Below, one piece after another: positions 17,774-25,369 of a stretch of 38,865 bases of DNA. Made by a program: the position numbers and the translations under genes. Under the pieces are notes generated by a model. That model searched no databases. It was not told where the DNA came from and saw nothing but the letters and a program-made list of their open reading frames with translations. The stretch comes from Flavobacteriales bacterium. Lineage in GTDB: Bacteria > Bacteroidota > Bacteroidia > Flavobacteriales_D > Crocinitomicaceae. Every line of letters begins with the position of its first letter. The first letter of the stretch is position 1. The stretch is from the NCBI GenBank assembly GCA_015665275.1, contig JADFAL010000065.1:1-38865 (forward strand), written 5' to 3'.

Positions 17774-18493
17774 ATGTCACAAGCATTCAATCAGGTAACT
17801 TACCTAACTGCGCCAGATAACGCTTTCGAAACTCAGTACAAGTCAGTGCGAGATAAGGAAGGACGTTGGTTGTCGGATGAAGCAGTAAAGCAACTTCCTC
17901 AAGTGAACCGCAACGATCAAAAATCGGAAGAATGGAAGAAACGCGCCTGGATGCTCAACAAATTTGAGACCTACGTAAGTCTTGCTTCCACCAATAATGT
18001 CCTGGATATTGGATGCGGCAACGGATGGATGACCAATCACATTTCCAATCATAGCGAAACAATCACTGGCGTGGATGTTGGCACTGAAGAATTGGAACAA
18101 GCAGCACGTTGTTTTGGAAATGAAAACGTTCGATTTGCCTGCACAACAGACTGGTCTTTACTGCCGAAGGCGTCTTATAATTTGATCTACTTCGCTGGTA
18201 GCTTTCATTATTTTGATCCCGACGAAAGCTTTTGGGAATTGTTGTTCTCTATGCTAGCACCGGAAGGAGAGATTCACATTTTGGAAACGCAGTTTTACGA
18301 GAAGTCTGAGGTGGATGCCGCCAAACAACGCTCGAAGGAATATTTCAAGAAAATGGGTGAATCCATCGAATACTACAAGCACCTTGCGTGGGACGTACTT
18401 CCTGAAAAGTATGAAGTTTTGTATCGCCCGGATTTCAAGAACAAGATTTTCAAGAGCCGGTCGCCTTTCCCCTGGATACGGATTCGTAAATAG
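17774..18493 (+). CDS. class I SAM-dependent methyltransferase 2
   Basis: A 239-residue methyltransferase with motif I VLDIGCGNG at 76-84, an acidic residue in TGVDVGTEELEQA, and YNLIYFAGSFHYFDPDE for the catalytic region. It is Methyltransf_11-like; the N-terminal 70 residues (TAPDNAFETQYKSVRDKEGRWLSDE) often occur in methyltransferases of surface-polysaccharide loci. The acceptor is unknown. Start ATG 17774. Its 3' end overlaps the convergent glycosyltransferase gene by 44 bp, so transcription from both sides meets here without a terminator. Confidence 0.88.
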   Translation: MSQAFNQVTYLTAPDNAFETQYKSVRDKEGRWLSDEAVKQLPQVNRNDQKSEEWKKRAWMLNKFETYVSLASTNNVLDIGCGNGWMTNHISNHSETITGVDVGTEELEQAARCFGNENVRFACTTDWSLLPKASYNLIYFAGSFHYFDPDESFWELLFSMLAPEGEIHILETQFYEKSEVDAAKQRSKEYFKKMGESIEYYKHLAWDVLPEKYEVLYRPDFKNKIFKSRSPFPWIRIRK

Positions 18494-19529
18494 TCTGATA
18501 CGCATCAACGGTTTCTGAAATTTGAAATATTCGACTTTCCGGTCGGTCTGCTTTCAATAACAACTGAACCATGGCTCCGTCCAATTCTAAATCTCCAATT
18601 AGATGCGGAATTTCCAGACTTTTTGCAATTCCCACAGGCGTTGCCAAAACATGCGTTTCATTCGCCATGGCTTCGATAATCGTCATGCCAAACCCTTCAA
18701 AATTGGATGCATGAACAAGGACTTTCGATCGCGCTATCCATTTCTGAGTTTCCTCATAAGACAGCGATCCAACAAGCTGAACATTGGCACTCAAATCATT
18801 CGATTGAATACTATTTTGTAATTCCACTTTCTCAGGACCGTCACCAATGATAGCAGCCTTAAAGTCTGTGTTTTGGGATTTAAGTTGAGCACAGAGTTCT
18901 AAAAAATAGGAGACGTTTTTCAATGGAATTAAAGAACCGACGCAAATCAAATCCACGTCCTTTTCCGCAGCTATGGCGTTTTCAATTCCCCATGGAATAA
19001 TCGAAGTTGGAATTACACCTTCTCGCTTCAGGGCATCAGATTGAAATTCCGAAATGGATACAATCGGAAAACTGACATCCTTCCATCGCTCAAATCGTCT
19101 GTTTGGATTTCGCATCTCCTGCCCCATCGCCGTAGCCAACATTGGTACGCCTAGTGATTGCGCAACTTTTCCTGCAATATCTGTAGCCCTATGCAACCAA
19201 AACGAATGCACCACATCTATGGATTTCTCCTTATGAATTTTTGACGCGTATTCAACCGCCTTTCGCATTAGAAATAACTGCTTTACCTTTTTGTTGGCAC
19301 CATTTAAAGGGTACACCGAAATCCCGTTCCATTGGTAATTTTCGTTCACAAAAGGATACTGCAATGTGATAATGGACACGTTTGTTCCACTTTCCGCTAA
19401 TGCCTTTGCATAGATCCAGAGTGCAGGAATGCATTGACTGTCTTGCTCGCTCTCAGGAAATCCCGGGGTAATAAATAATATGTGCTTATTGGATGCGATA
19501 GATGTTCCAGTTTTCGGGAAGTTCGTCAA
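18450..19529 (-). CDS. glycosyltransferase family 4
   Basis: A 359-residue GT-B fold enzyme. The N-terminal domain begins HILFITPGFPESEQDSQCIPALWIYAKALAE. The C-terminal domain carries LICVGSLIPLKNVSYFLELC, then the donor-binding E-x7-E motif in FEGFGMTIIEAMANE. It would move a sugar from a nucleotide donor to a glycan or lipid on the cytoplasmic side. The only reasonable start is TTG 19529, inside the end of the upstream gene (44-bp overlap), which suggests translational coupling; there is no ATG before the first beta-strand. Sugar specificity is unknown. Confidence 0.88.
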   Translation of the reverse strand: MTNFPKTGTSIASNKHILFITPGFPESEQDSQCIPALWIYAKALAESGTNVSIITLQYPFVNENYQWNGISVYPLNGANKKVKQLFLMRKAVEYASKIHKEKSIDVVHSFWLHRATDIAGKVAQSLGVPMLATAMGQEMRNPNRRFERWKDVSFPIVSISEFQSDALKREGVIPTSIIPWGIENAIAAEKDVDLICVGSLIPLKNVSYFLELCAQLKSQNTDFKAAIIGDGPEKVELQNSIQSNDLSANVQLVGSLSYEETQKWIARSKVLVHASNFEGFGMTIIEAMANETHVLATPVGIAKSLEIPHLIGDLELDGAMVQLLLKADRPESRIFQISETVDAYQTIYESVSRGKATGS

Positions 19530-20844
19530 TTATTTCCAATTCAAAATCGCGATTCACCGCTTCCCAATTTTTCATGACACGATTGTTGTCCGCAAATTGT
19601 TTCGGATTGAAGATTACGTATCCACCTTTCTCAAACTCAATCTCCTTTTCCCATAGATCAATTCGCTCATTGGGAACATCATAAGACCCGAGAGAAGCTG
19701 TCACGTAAAAAGCATAAATTGGTTGGTCATCTTCCAATTGCAGCGCCCTTTCGGCAACATTTTTTTCGAAGCGATGCATGGCAAACATCTTTGAGAAAGA
19801 ATAATAGAAAAAGGCTGCGTTCAACACTAATGCTCCCGCAACAAAAACCCAATGCAACCTCTGCTGTTTTAACCAGCTCATTAACGCCGGAAAAGCCGGA
19901 AAAATAAGGATCAACACCATCAAATGAGAAATCACCATGAATCGTTGGTTCTGGAACCCAATACCTCCCAGAAAGACCAGGTAAACCAGCAATCCCATCC
20001 ACAAAAAGAACAGCTTAAAATTCCAGCGACGACACCAGAGAAGCAAGAAAACACCGCAACTTAAATATCCAACATGCGCAAAATTGCTCCAGATGTAAAC
20101 ACCGTTTGGAACCCAATACGATTCCTTATGCGACTGAAAAATGAATTCTCTGTTGAACAAGTGCTGCCAATTCCATTCCTCCGCAATGGATGTAGTCAAT
20201 CCAATGGCTTTATTGTTCCAGAAAAGGATCAAACATCCCACACCAATCACAGCCAATCCAGAGGCTATTCGAAGGGCGACATTCCATTTTTGAGTAACCA
20301 TCCAGGCTGCGTGAATCAAAGGGATTGCTATTAACGGAACAACAGCATAGCGCGTATAAGCACCGGCAGTGGCAAAAAGAACAATCCAAATGAAGTACTT
20401 GAAATCCGATTTCCGACGTAAACGCAAGTAATTGTAGACGAAGCCCATCACAAAAAAGGCTGCCAATGCATCGGACATAACCAACAGCCCTGATCGAACA
20501 AAATATACTTGAGTTGCAGCGGCAAGCAACAAGTACCAACCTCCTGAAGTTTTATAAAGCAATAAAAGACAACGTTGTGCAAAGTAGATCGCTCCCAGCA
20601 TGGAAAATAGGGAGATCAATTGGAGAACAAATCCAATGGGAATTCCTGTAAATCCAATCACGGTCCCCAACATCGGAAACAACTTAGGCCAGAAGAAATT
20701 ACCCGGATCAGTACCCGTTTCCATGAATTCTTTCAGGGCTTTCGAATATCGTAAATACTCGTGTGCGTCCTGACCGTACAAACCATTAAAATCAAAGCCC
20801 AACCACATGACAAGGAACAACAACGTAACTGTCGCATATGGCAT
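19486..20844 (-). CDS. polytopic GT-C (ArnT/PMT-like) glycosyltransferase
   Basis: A protein of about 452 residues with roughly ten membrane segments and a soluble C-terminal tail. The first periplasmic loop contains YGQDAHEYLRYSKAL, with the acidic residue near the first helix expected of GT-C enzymes that take sugars from polyprenyl-phosphate donors. A protein or lipid acceptor in the periplasm is likely; no closer assignment is possible. I use ATG 20844 (MPYATVTLL); a TTG at 20868 would add eight residues. It lies upstream of, and overlaps, the GT4 gene, and diverges from the arylsulfotransferase gene. Confidence 0.8.
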   Translation of the reverse strand: MPYATVTLLFLVMWLGFDFNGLYGQDAHEYLRYSKALKEFMETGTDPGNFFWPKLFPMLGTVIGFTGIPIGFVLQLISLFSMLGAIYFAQRCLLLLYKTSGGWYLLLAAATQVYFVRSGLLVMSDALAAFFVMGFVYNYLRLRRKSDFKYFIWIVLFATAGAYTRYAVVPLIAIPLIHAAWMVTQKWNVALRIASGLAVIGVGCLILFWNNKAIGLTTSIAEEWNWQHLFNREFIFQSHKESYWVPNGVYIWSNFAHVGYLSCGVFLLLWCRRWNFKLFFLWMGLLVYLVFLGGIGFQNQRFMVISHLMVLILIFPAFPALMSWLKQQRLHWVFVAGALVLNAAFFYYSFSKMFAMHRFEKNVAERALQLEDDQPIYAFYVTASLGSYDVPNERIDLWEKEIEFEKGGYVIFNPKQFADNNRVMKNWEAVNRDFELEIIDELPENWNIYRIQ

Positions 20845-20942
20845 CCATATCAATCTTGGGTTGTTCAAATCAAAGGAGTTTGTTCCGAAGCGAATGTACA
20901 GAATTCTCCGCCATCCCAGACTTTCGTATATTTGATTCCGTT

Positions 20943-22448
20943 ATGAAACGTAGCTTAATTCTTCTACTTCTTACCTCTTGCACCTTTGCTTTTGGTCAGA
21001 ATTACAATCGACCTATTCCAGCGGAAACTTTTCCGTACGAATTTCAAACTGCAGGAAACTCAGCTCCAGGGTATTTCATTACCACGCAATTCAAAGTCAA
21101 CCTACTACCCTCGGATCCTAACTACTTCCCACCATACCCTGTAATTTATGACGAGAATGGTTACATCGCCTGGTATTCAAAGCCTGATGTTCGAAACGCA
21201 ACAGATTTCAAGTATTTTACTGAAGTTGACATGTTTTCATATTCAACGGTTGAACAAGGGTTAATTAAAAAGTTCGTAATCCTTGATGGAAACCTAAATC
21301 GCATAGACACACTGAACGTATTCAATCACACGGAAGACATTCACGATTTTCAAAGAGCTGCAAACGGAAATTGGTTGCTTAGCACTCGCTTTGCAGACAC
21401 AATGGACCTTTCAGCTTACACGTTTGATGGAACGCAAGGAAGTACTCAAACCATCGTTCGCGGGTACGGAGTTCAGGAAATCGATCCTAATGGAAACCTG
21501 GTATTTGAATGGAATAGCAGCGACCACATGCACCCTACGGAAACCTATGATTTTTATGGGTACAATGTAAATGATTTCGACTATTGCCACGGCAATGCCA
21601 TTGAGGAGGACGACGATGGACATTTGCTTTTCTCCATGCGACACACTAATAGCATCATTAAAGTTCATAGGACCACTGGTGATATAATTTGGCGACTTGG
21701 AGGTCAACTATCTGATTTTAGTTTCATCAACAATGAGACTTTTAGTGGTCAACATGACATCCGCAGATTGCCAAATGGCCGGTATAGCTTATTTAACAAT
21801 GACAATATGGGTGTGGCTCCATTACATTCCAAAGGCGAAGAATACATCCTTGATACTGTGAACTGGACTGCCGAAAAAGTTTATGAATTCCATACCATGG
21901 ATAATCATTATCACGGATCAAGAGGTAGCTACCGACATTTATCAAACGATTACAAAATGTTAGGCTGGGGGAAATCAAACCGACCAGCCCCAACGGCGAC
22001 CCTGGTTGATGCACAGGATAATATCTTATCTGAATTTTATTTCGAAGATTCTGTAATGGTTTATAGAATGCTATTCGATTTAGACCTTGCACTTCCCCGC
22101 CCTGAAATTACCTGCGTGAATACTGGCAACGGCTACGAATTAACGGTGAACTCAGCAACATCATATCAATGGTCGACAGGAGAAACTACGCAGTCAATTC
22201 CCGTGACAACAGCAGGAACATATCAGGTGTGGGTTCCCTACGGAGAAGGATTCATTGGTTCTCTGCCATTTACGGTTGTTGATCCCAACATGCCATGTAC
22301 CGCAAGCATTTCTGAGCTTCAATTGGACAGCGAAAAGTTCCGTTTGTTCAATTTAATTGGGCAGGAGGTTGAACATCTTGAAAATGGTCATTTGTATTTA
22401 AAAATCTACGATTCCGGCACAATCGAAAAAGTAATCTTTCAGGAGTAA
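20943..22448 (+). CDS. arylsulfotransferase (ASST) family protein with partial T9SS tail
   Basis: A 501-residue exported protein. The start is ATG 20943, which gives a signal peptide ending TFAFGQ; an upstream ATG at 20838 would put 35 residues before it. The middle is a beta-propeller with ASST signatures: IHDFQRAANGNWLLSTR, GNAIEEDDDGHLLFSMRHTNSIIKVHRTTG (shown in parts: HGNAIEEDDDG and SMRHTNSI), IIWRLGG and GQHDIRRLPNG. Bacterial ASSTs transfer sulfate between phenolic compounds through a sulfo-histidine intermediate, independent of PAPS. The C-terminus (RLFNLIGQEV...GTIEKVIF) matches the second half of a T9SS type A domain, but the usual YPNP box is missing. It is followed after 1 bp by radical SAM gene 3. 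Confidence 0.85.
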   Translation: MKRSLILLLLTSCTFAFGQNYNRPIPAETFPYEFQTAGNSAPGYFITTQFKVNLLPSDPNYFPPYPVIYDENGYIAWYSKPDVRNATDFKYFTEVDMFSYSTVEQGLIKKFVILDGNLNRIDTLNVFNHTEDIHDFQRAANGNWLLSTRFADTMDLSAYTFDGTQGSTQTIVRGYGVQEIDPNGNLVFEWNSSDHMHPTETYDFYGYNVNDFDYCHGNAIEEDDDGHLLFSMRHTNSIIKVHRTTGDIIWRLGGQLSDFSFINNETFSGQHDIRRLPNGRYSLFNNDNMGVAPLHSKGEEYILDTVNWTAEKVYEFHTMDNHYHGSRGSYRHLSNDYKMLGWGKSNRPAPTATLVDAQDNILSEFYFEDSVMVYRMLFDLDLALPRPEITCVNTGNGYELTVNSATSYQWSTGETTQSIPVTTAGTYQVWVPYGEGFIGSLPFTVVDPNMPCTASISELQLDSEKFRLFNLIGQEVEHLENGHLYLKIYDSGTIEKVIFQE

Positions 22449-22449
22449 T

Positions 22450-23970
22450 ATGGCGAAACACGTTATCCTATTCAATCCGAGAAGCGCGGACGCCAAACAC
22501 CGAATTCCGAATTCAATTCTGCAAGTTGGTTCATCCATCGATGGCAAATTCCCCTACCATTTTGTAGATGGAAATCTGGAATCTGATCCCCTTCAAAAAA
22601 TGCTGGATCTAATTGAATCCAATGACGTAGGCTACGTTGGAATGACAGTAATGCCGGGACCTCAGCTCTCGCAGGCAATTCCATTTACGAGGGAGATTCA
22701 TCAAAAGTATCCCGAAATCAAGATTATATGGGGAGGCTATTTCGCTGCAAATCAACATAAGGTGGTTTTGGAATCAGGCTGGGTGGATTATGTCATCAAC
22801 GGACCGGGAGATTCTGCTTTTCCTTCGCTTCTTGACGCATTGGAATCAGGAAATAAAGACGCCATTCCTAACATCTGCAATTTGATTTTTAAAGGTGAAA
22901 ACGGAAAGATCGTTTCTACAAAAAAAGAACCGCTTCCCGACATGGACAAATTGCCCGAGTTCGCCTATGGAAAACTGAATGAGACCTATCGTTTGGAGAA
23001 TTATCTGGCAAAGACTTTTATGGGGCAGAAAACGCTCTCGTACCATTCCAGTTTTGGTTGTCCATTTACCTGTTCATTCTGCGCTGTTGTTCCAATTTAC
23101 AATGCCCGCTGGAAAGGACTAGGTGCCGAACGCATGGCAAGTGATGTACTGGGATTTAAGTCCAAATACGGGATCGATGCGGTAGAATTTCACGACAACA
23201 ACTTCTTTACTTCGCGCAAACGCGTGGTTGAATTTGCCGAGAAAATAAAGGATGAAAAGATTTCCTGGTGGGGTGAAGGAAGAATTGATACCATCAACAA
23301 ATACTCGGATGAAGACCTTCAATTGATGCAAGAAGCAGGATTGAAAATGATTTTTCTTGGAGCCGAAACCGGAAACGATGAAGTCCTCAAGCAAATGGAT
23401 AAGGGTGGAACCCAAACTGGTGCTCAGATCAAAGAATTTGCAGGACGATTGAAGAAGTTTGGGATTGTTCCGGAGTACAGTTTTGTCCTTGGAATGCCGG
23501 GAGATAGTTCCGAAAAAGTAATGCGACAGATCAACGAGGATATCAGATTTATCCAGGAAATCAAACGCATCAACCCAAATACGGAAATCATCATTTACGT
23601 GTACTCACCTGTTCCTACGGAAGGCAGCGAATTGTACGAAATGATTCAGAAGCAAGGGTTCTCATTTCCACAAACCTTAGAAGATTGGCTTTCGCCTGAT
23701 TGGGAACGATTTGATTTGCGTAAAAATCCATTGACTCCCTGGTTGAATGCAAAGCACATCAAACGCATTAAAAACTTTGAGACGGTTCTCAATGGCATGT
23801 ATCCAACAAGCAGTGATTTCCGAATTACCAAAGGGAAGCGAAGATTGCTTCGATTGGTTTCCTCATGGCGCTACAAAACGGGGTTTTTCGCCTATCCTTA
23901 TGAGATCAAACTGCTCTTTAAAATTTGGAAATACCGTCAACCCGAAGAACAAGGATTCTATAGCGAATGA
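22450..23970 (+). CDS. B12-binding-domain radical SAM protein 3
   Basis: A 506-residue member of the cobalamin-binding-type radical SAM class, the longest and most divergent of the three here. The Rossmann domain spans about 5-145 (KIIWGGYFAANQHKVVL, then YVINGPGDSAF). Radical SAM cysteines are C204, C208 and C211 (FGCPFTCSFC), followed by VEFHDNNFFTSRKRVVEF and FLGAETGNDEVLKQMDKGG. No DxHxxG His ligand is seen. ATG 22450 is preceded by AGGAG (22441-22445), an unusually good Shine-Dalgarno for this genome, inside the end of the sulfotransferase gene. The stop overlaps the next ATG by 4 bp. Substrate unknown. Confidence 0.9.
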   Translation: MAKHVILFNPRSADAKHRIPNSILQVGSSIDGKFPYHFVDGNLESDPLQKMLDLIESNDVGYVGMTVMPGPQLSQAIPFTREIHQKYPEIKIIWGGYFAANQHKVVLESGWVDYVINGPGDSAFPSLLDALESGNKDAIPNICNLIFKGENGKIVSTKKEPLPDMDKLPEFAYGKLNETYRLENYLAKTFMGQKTLSYHSSFGCPFTCSFCAVVPIYNARWKGLGAERMASDVLGFKSKYGIDAVEFHDNNFFTSRKRVVEFAEKIKDEKISWWGEGRIDTINKYSDEDLQLMQEAGLKMIFLGAETGNDEVLKQMDKGGTQTGAQIKEFAGRLKKFGIVPEYSFVLGMPGDSSEKVMRQINEDIRFIQEIKRINPNTEIIIYVYSPVPTEGSELYEMIQKQGFSFPQTLEDWLSPDWERFDLRKNPLTPWLNAKHIKRIKNFETVLNGMYPTSSDFRITKGKRRLLRLVSSWRYKTGFFAYPYEIKLLFKIWKYRQPEEQGFYSE

Positions 23971-24632
23971 TTCGTAAAAAGCTCAAAAATATTTGGTTCC
24001 GTTTGTTCTCGAACCGCATCGTTCGCAAAATGGAAAGCGATCGTTCGTACAGCTATAAGAATCTTCAAATCGAAATGGAACCTGGCGTGTTTCATCCGAG
24101 ATATTTCGACAGCAGCAAAATGTTACTGGACTGGATTGAGACCCATGATCTTGCAGGAAAAACCATCATTGAAGTAGGTTGCGGAAGTGGAATTGCATCG
24201 CTTAGAGCCGCTCAGAAAGGCGCCAATGTTTGGGCGATCGACATCAATCCAAAGGCAATTGAATTGCTGAAAAAAAATGCTGAATCTAATGGAGTCCAAT
24301 TGAAGGCTTTGGAATCAGATTTGTTTGCCCAAGTAGACGACACAACTTTCGATTTCGTTTTGATCAATCCTCCATTTTATCCGAAAAACCCAACAACAGA
24401 TGCCGAAAAAGCGTGGTTTTGCGGAGCCGGATTCGAGTACTTCCATGCGCTATTTGATCAACTAAAAAAACGGAATATTTCATCTGGAATTTTCATGACC
24501 CTTTCCGACGATTGCGATTTGGAACGCATTCGATCCATCGCCAAAGAGCAGGGCTACGAATTCAAATTAATTAAGACTAAGAAGAGTTTCTTTGAGAAGA
24601 ATTTTCTATTTGAAATCAGTGAAAAGTTGTAG
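23967..24632 (+). CDS. HemK/PrmA-like class I methyltransferase 3
   Basis: A 221-residue methyltransferase. Motif I is IIEVGCGSG (67-75), motif II WAIDINPKAIELLKKNA, and motif IV is FVLINPPFYP with NPPF at 134-137. NPPF/NPPY is the signature of enzymes that methylate planar nitrogen (HemK/PrmC, RlmG types), but it also appears in small-molecule enzymes. Location directly behind radical SAM gene 3 (ATGA overlap) argues for a pathway role rather than release-factor methylation. It differs in type from the two other methyltransferases of the locus. Confidence 0.85.
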   Translation: MIRKKLKNIWFRLFSNRIVRKMESDRSYSYKNLQIEMEPGVFHPRYFDSSKMLLDWIETHDLAGKTIIEVGCGSGIASLRAAQKGANVWAIDINPKAIELLKKNAESNGVQLKALESDLFAQVDDTTFDFVLINPPFYPKNPTTDAEKAWFCGAGFEYFHALFDQLKKRNISSGIFMTLSDDCDLERIRSIAKEQGYEFKLIKTKKSFFEKNFLFEISEKL

Positions 24633-24762
24633 ACTAAAAGTTGTAAGGCTCTTTCTGCTTTCTACTTAACACTCTCCCCCATTAGAGAGATATAGAGGGT
24701 TGACACTACCACGCTACCACATATACATCAACAAAATTTCTTTAGAAAAGTGGTGAGTTCAT

Positions 24763-24796
24763 CACCCTCCCGAGACCTCCCTCAAGGGAGGAGGGG
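24763..24796. repeat. REP-like G/C-run palindrome in a 200-bp intergenic gap
   Basis: The core CCTCCCT-CA-AGGGAGG is perfectly palindromic, flanked by CACCCTCCC and AGGGG. The same core occurs at 33416-33433. The gap 24633-24832 lies between convergent genes and has no coding sequence; the palindrome may also help end transcription from both sides. Confidence 0.5.
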
Positions 24797-24832
24797 AATG
24801 AGAAGCTCGCGATAAACATTTCTACCTTCCTC

Positions 24833-24988
24833 CTAAAAAGGATACACCAACGGTGCCAAAACAGAAGACTCTCCAAGGATGATCAAAATGGCCAAAATCA
24901 GAAACGCGAGCAACAGTGGAAACAGCCAAAACTTACGCTTCTTCCAAAAGAATTTCCCTAAAGACCGTGCTACTTCCCAACGACTCAT
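24833..24988 (-). CDS. DUF5989-type small membrane protein (SxtK-like)
   Basis: A 51-residue peptide: MSRWEVARSLGKFFWKKRK, a single hydrophobic helix rich in Leu/Ile (about 20-39), then GESSVLAPLVYPF. The basic segment before the helix suggests the N-terminus stays in the cytoplasm. The sequence pattern fits DUF5989, a family of tiny membrane proteins found next to carbamoyltransferase and SxtJ-type genes; the position matches sxtK of saxitoxin clusters. Start ATG 24988 comes directly after the TAA of the SxtJ gene (TAAATG), so translation is coupled. The function is unknown; a membrane scaffold or subunit for the carbamoyltransferase is a guess. Confidence 0.8.
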   Translation of the reverse strand: MSRWEVARSLGKFFWKKRKFWLFPLLLAFLILAILIILGESSVLAPLVYPF

Positions 24989-25369
24989 TTAACCCATATT
25001 TTCGTACTCTTTCGCATTCGATTTCTCCTTCCAACCCGGACTGAAATCTACTTTTACGAAGAGTTTTCCGGCCCAAATAAACAGAAAATAGAGGACGGAA
25101 AGCAAAATTGAACTCACTATTTCGCCGATAAATTTTCCAATGAAGAACCAGATGAATAATACCGGATACAATAACTGCGGTAACAAGAGCCATCCAACGG
25201 CCATCACGGACAATGGAATAATCCGGCTGAAAAATGGCGTTGTGAAACCATACCAACGATAAAAGAAGATCGATACGAGTATAAACACCAAACCGACAAA
25301 CTGCAATTGCTTGTTCCGCTTCGAGGCCAATGCCACACTCTCTTGATATATGCTGCTAATCCAACTCAA
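24989..25369 (-). CDS. SxtJ-type membrane protein
   Basis: A 126-residue protein with three to four hydrophobic stretches (QLQFVGLVFILVSIFFYRWYG, IIPLSVMAVGWLLLPQLLYPVLFIWFFIG, IVSSILLSVLYFLFIWAG) and a soluble C-terminal tail DFSPGWKEKSNAKEYE. This matches the SxtJ membrane family, always found beside NodU/CmcH-type carbamoyltransferases. The start is TTG 25369, 14 bp inside the carbamoyltransferase gene; no ATG fits. It probably holds the carbamoyltransferase at the membrane, but this is inference, as no biochemical role is known. Confidence 0.85.
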   Translation of the reverse strand: MSWISSIYQESVALASKRNKQLQFVGLVFILVSIFFYRWYGFTTPFFSRIIPLSVMAVGWLLLPQLLYPVLFIWFFIGKFIGEIVSSILLSVLYFLFIWAGKLFVKVDFSPGWKEKSNAKEYENMG

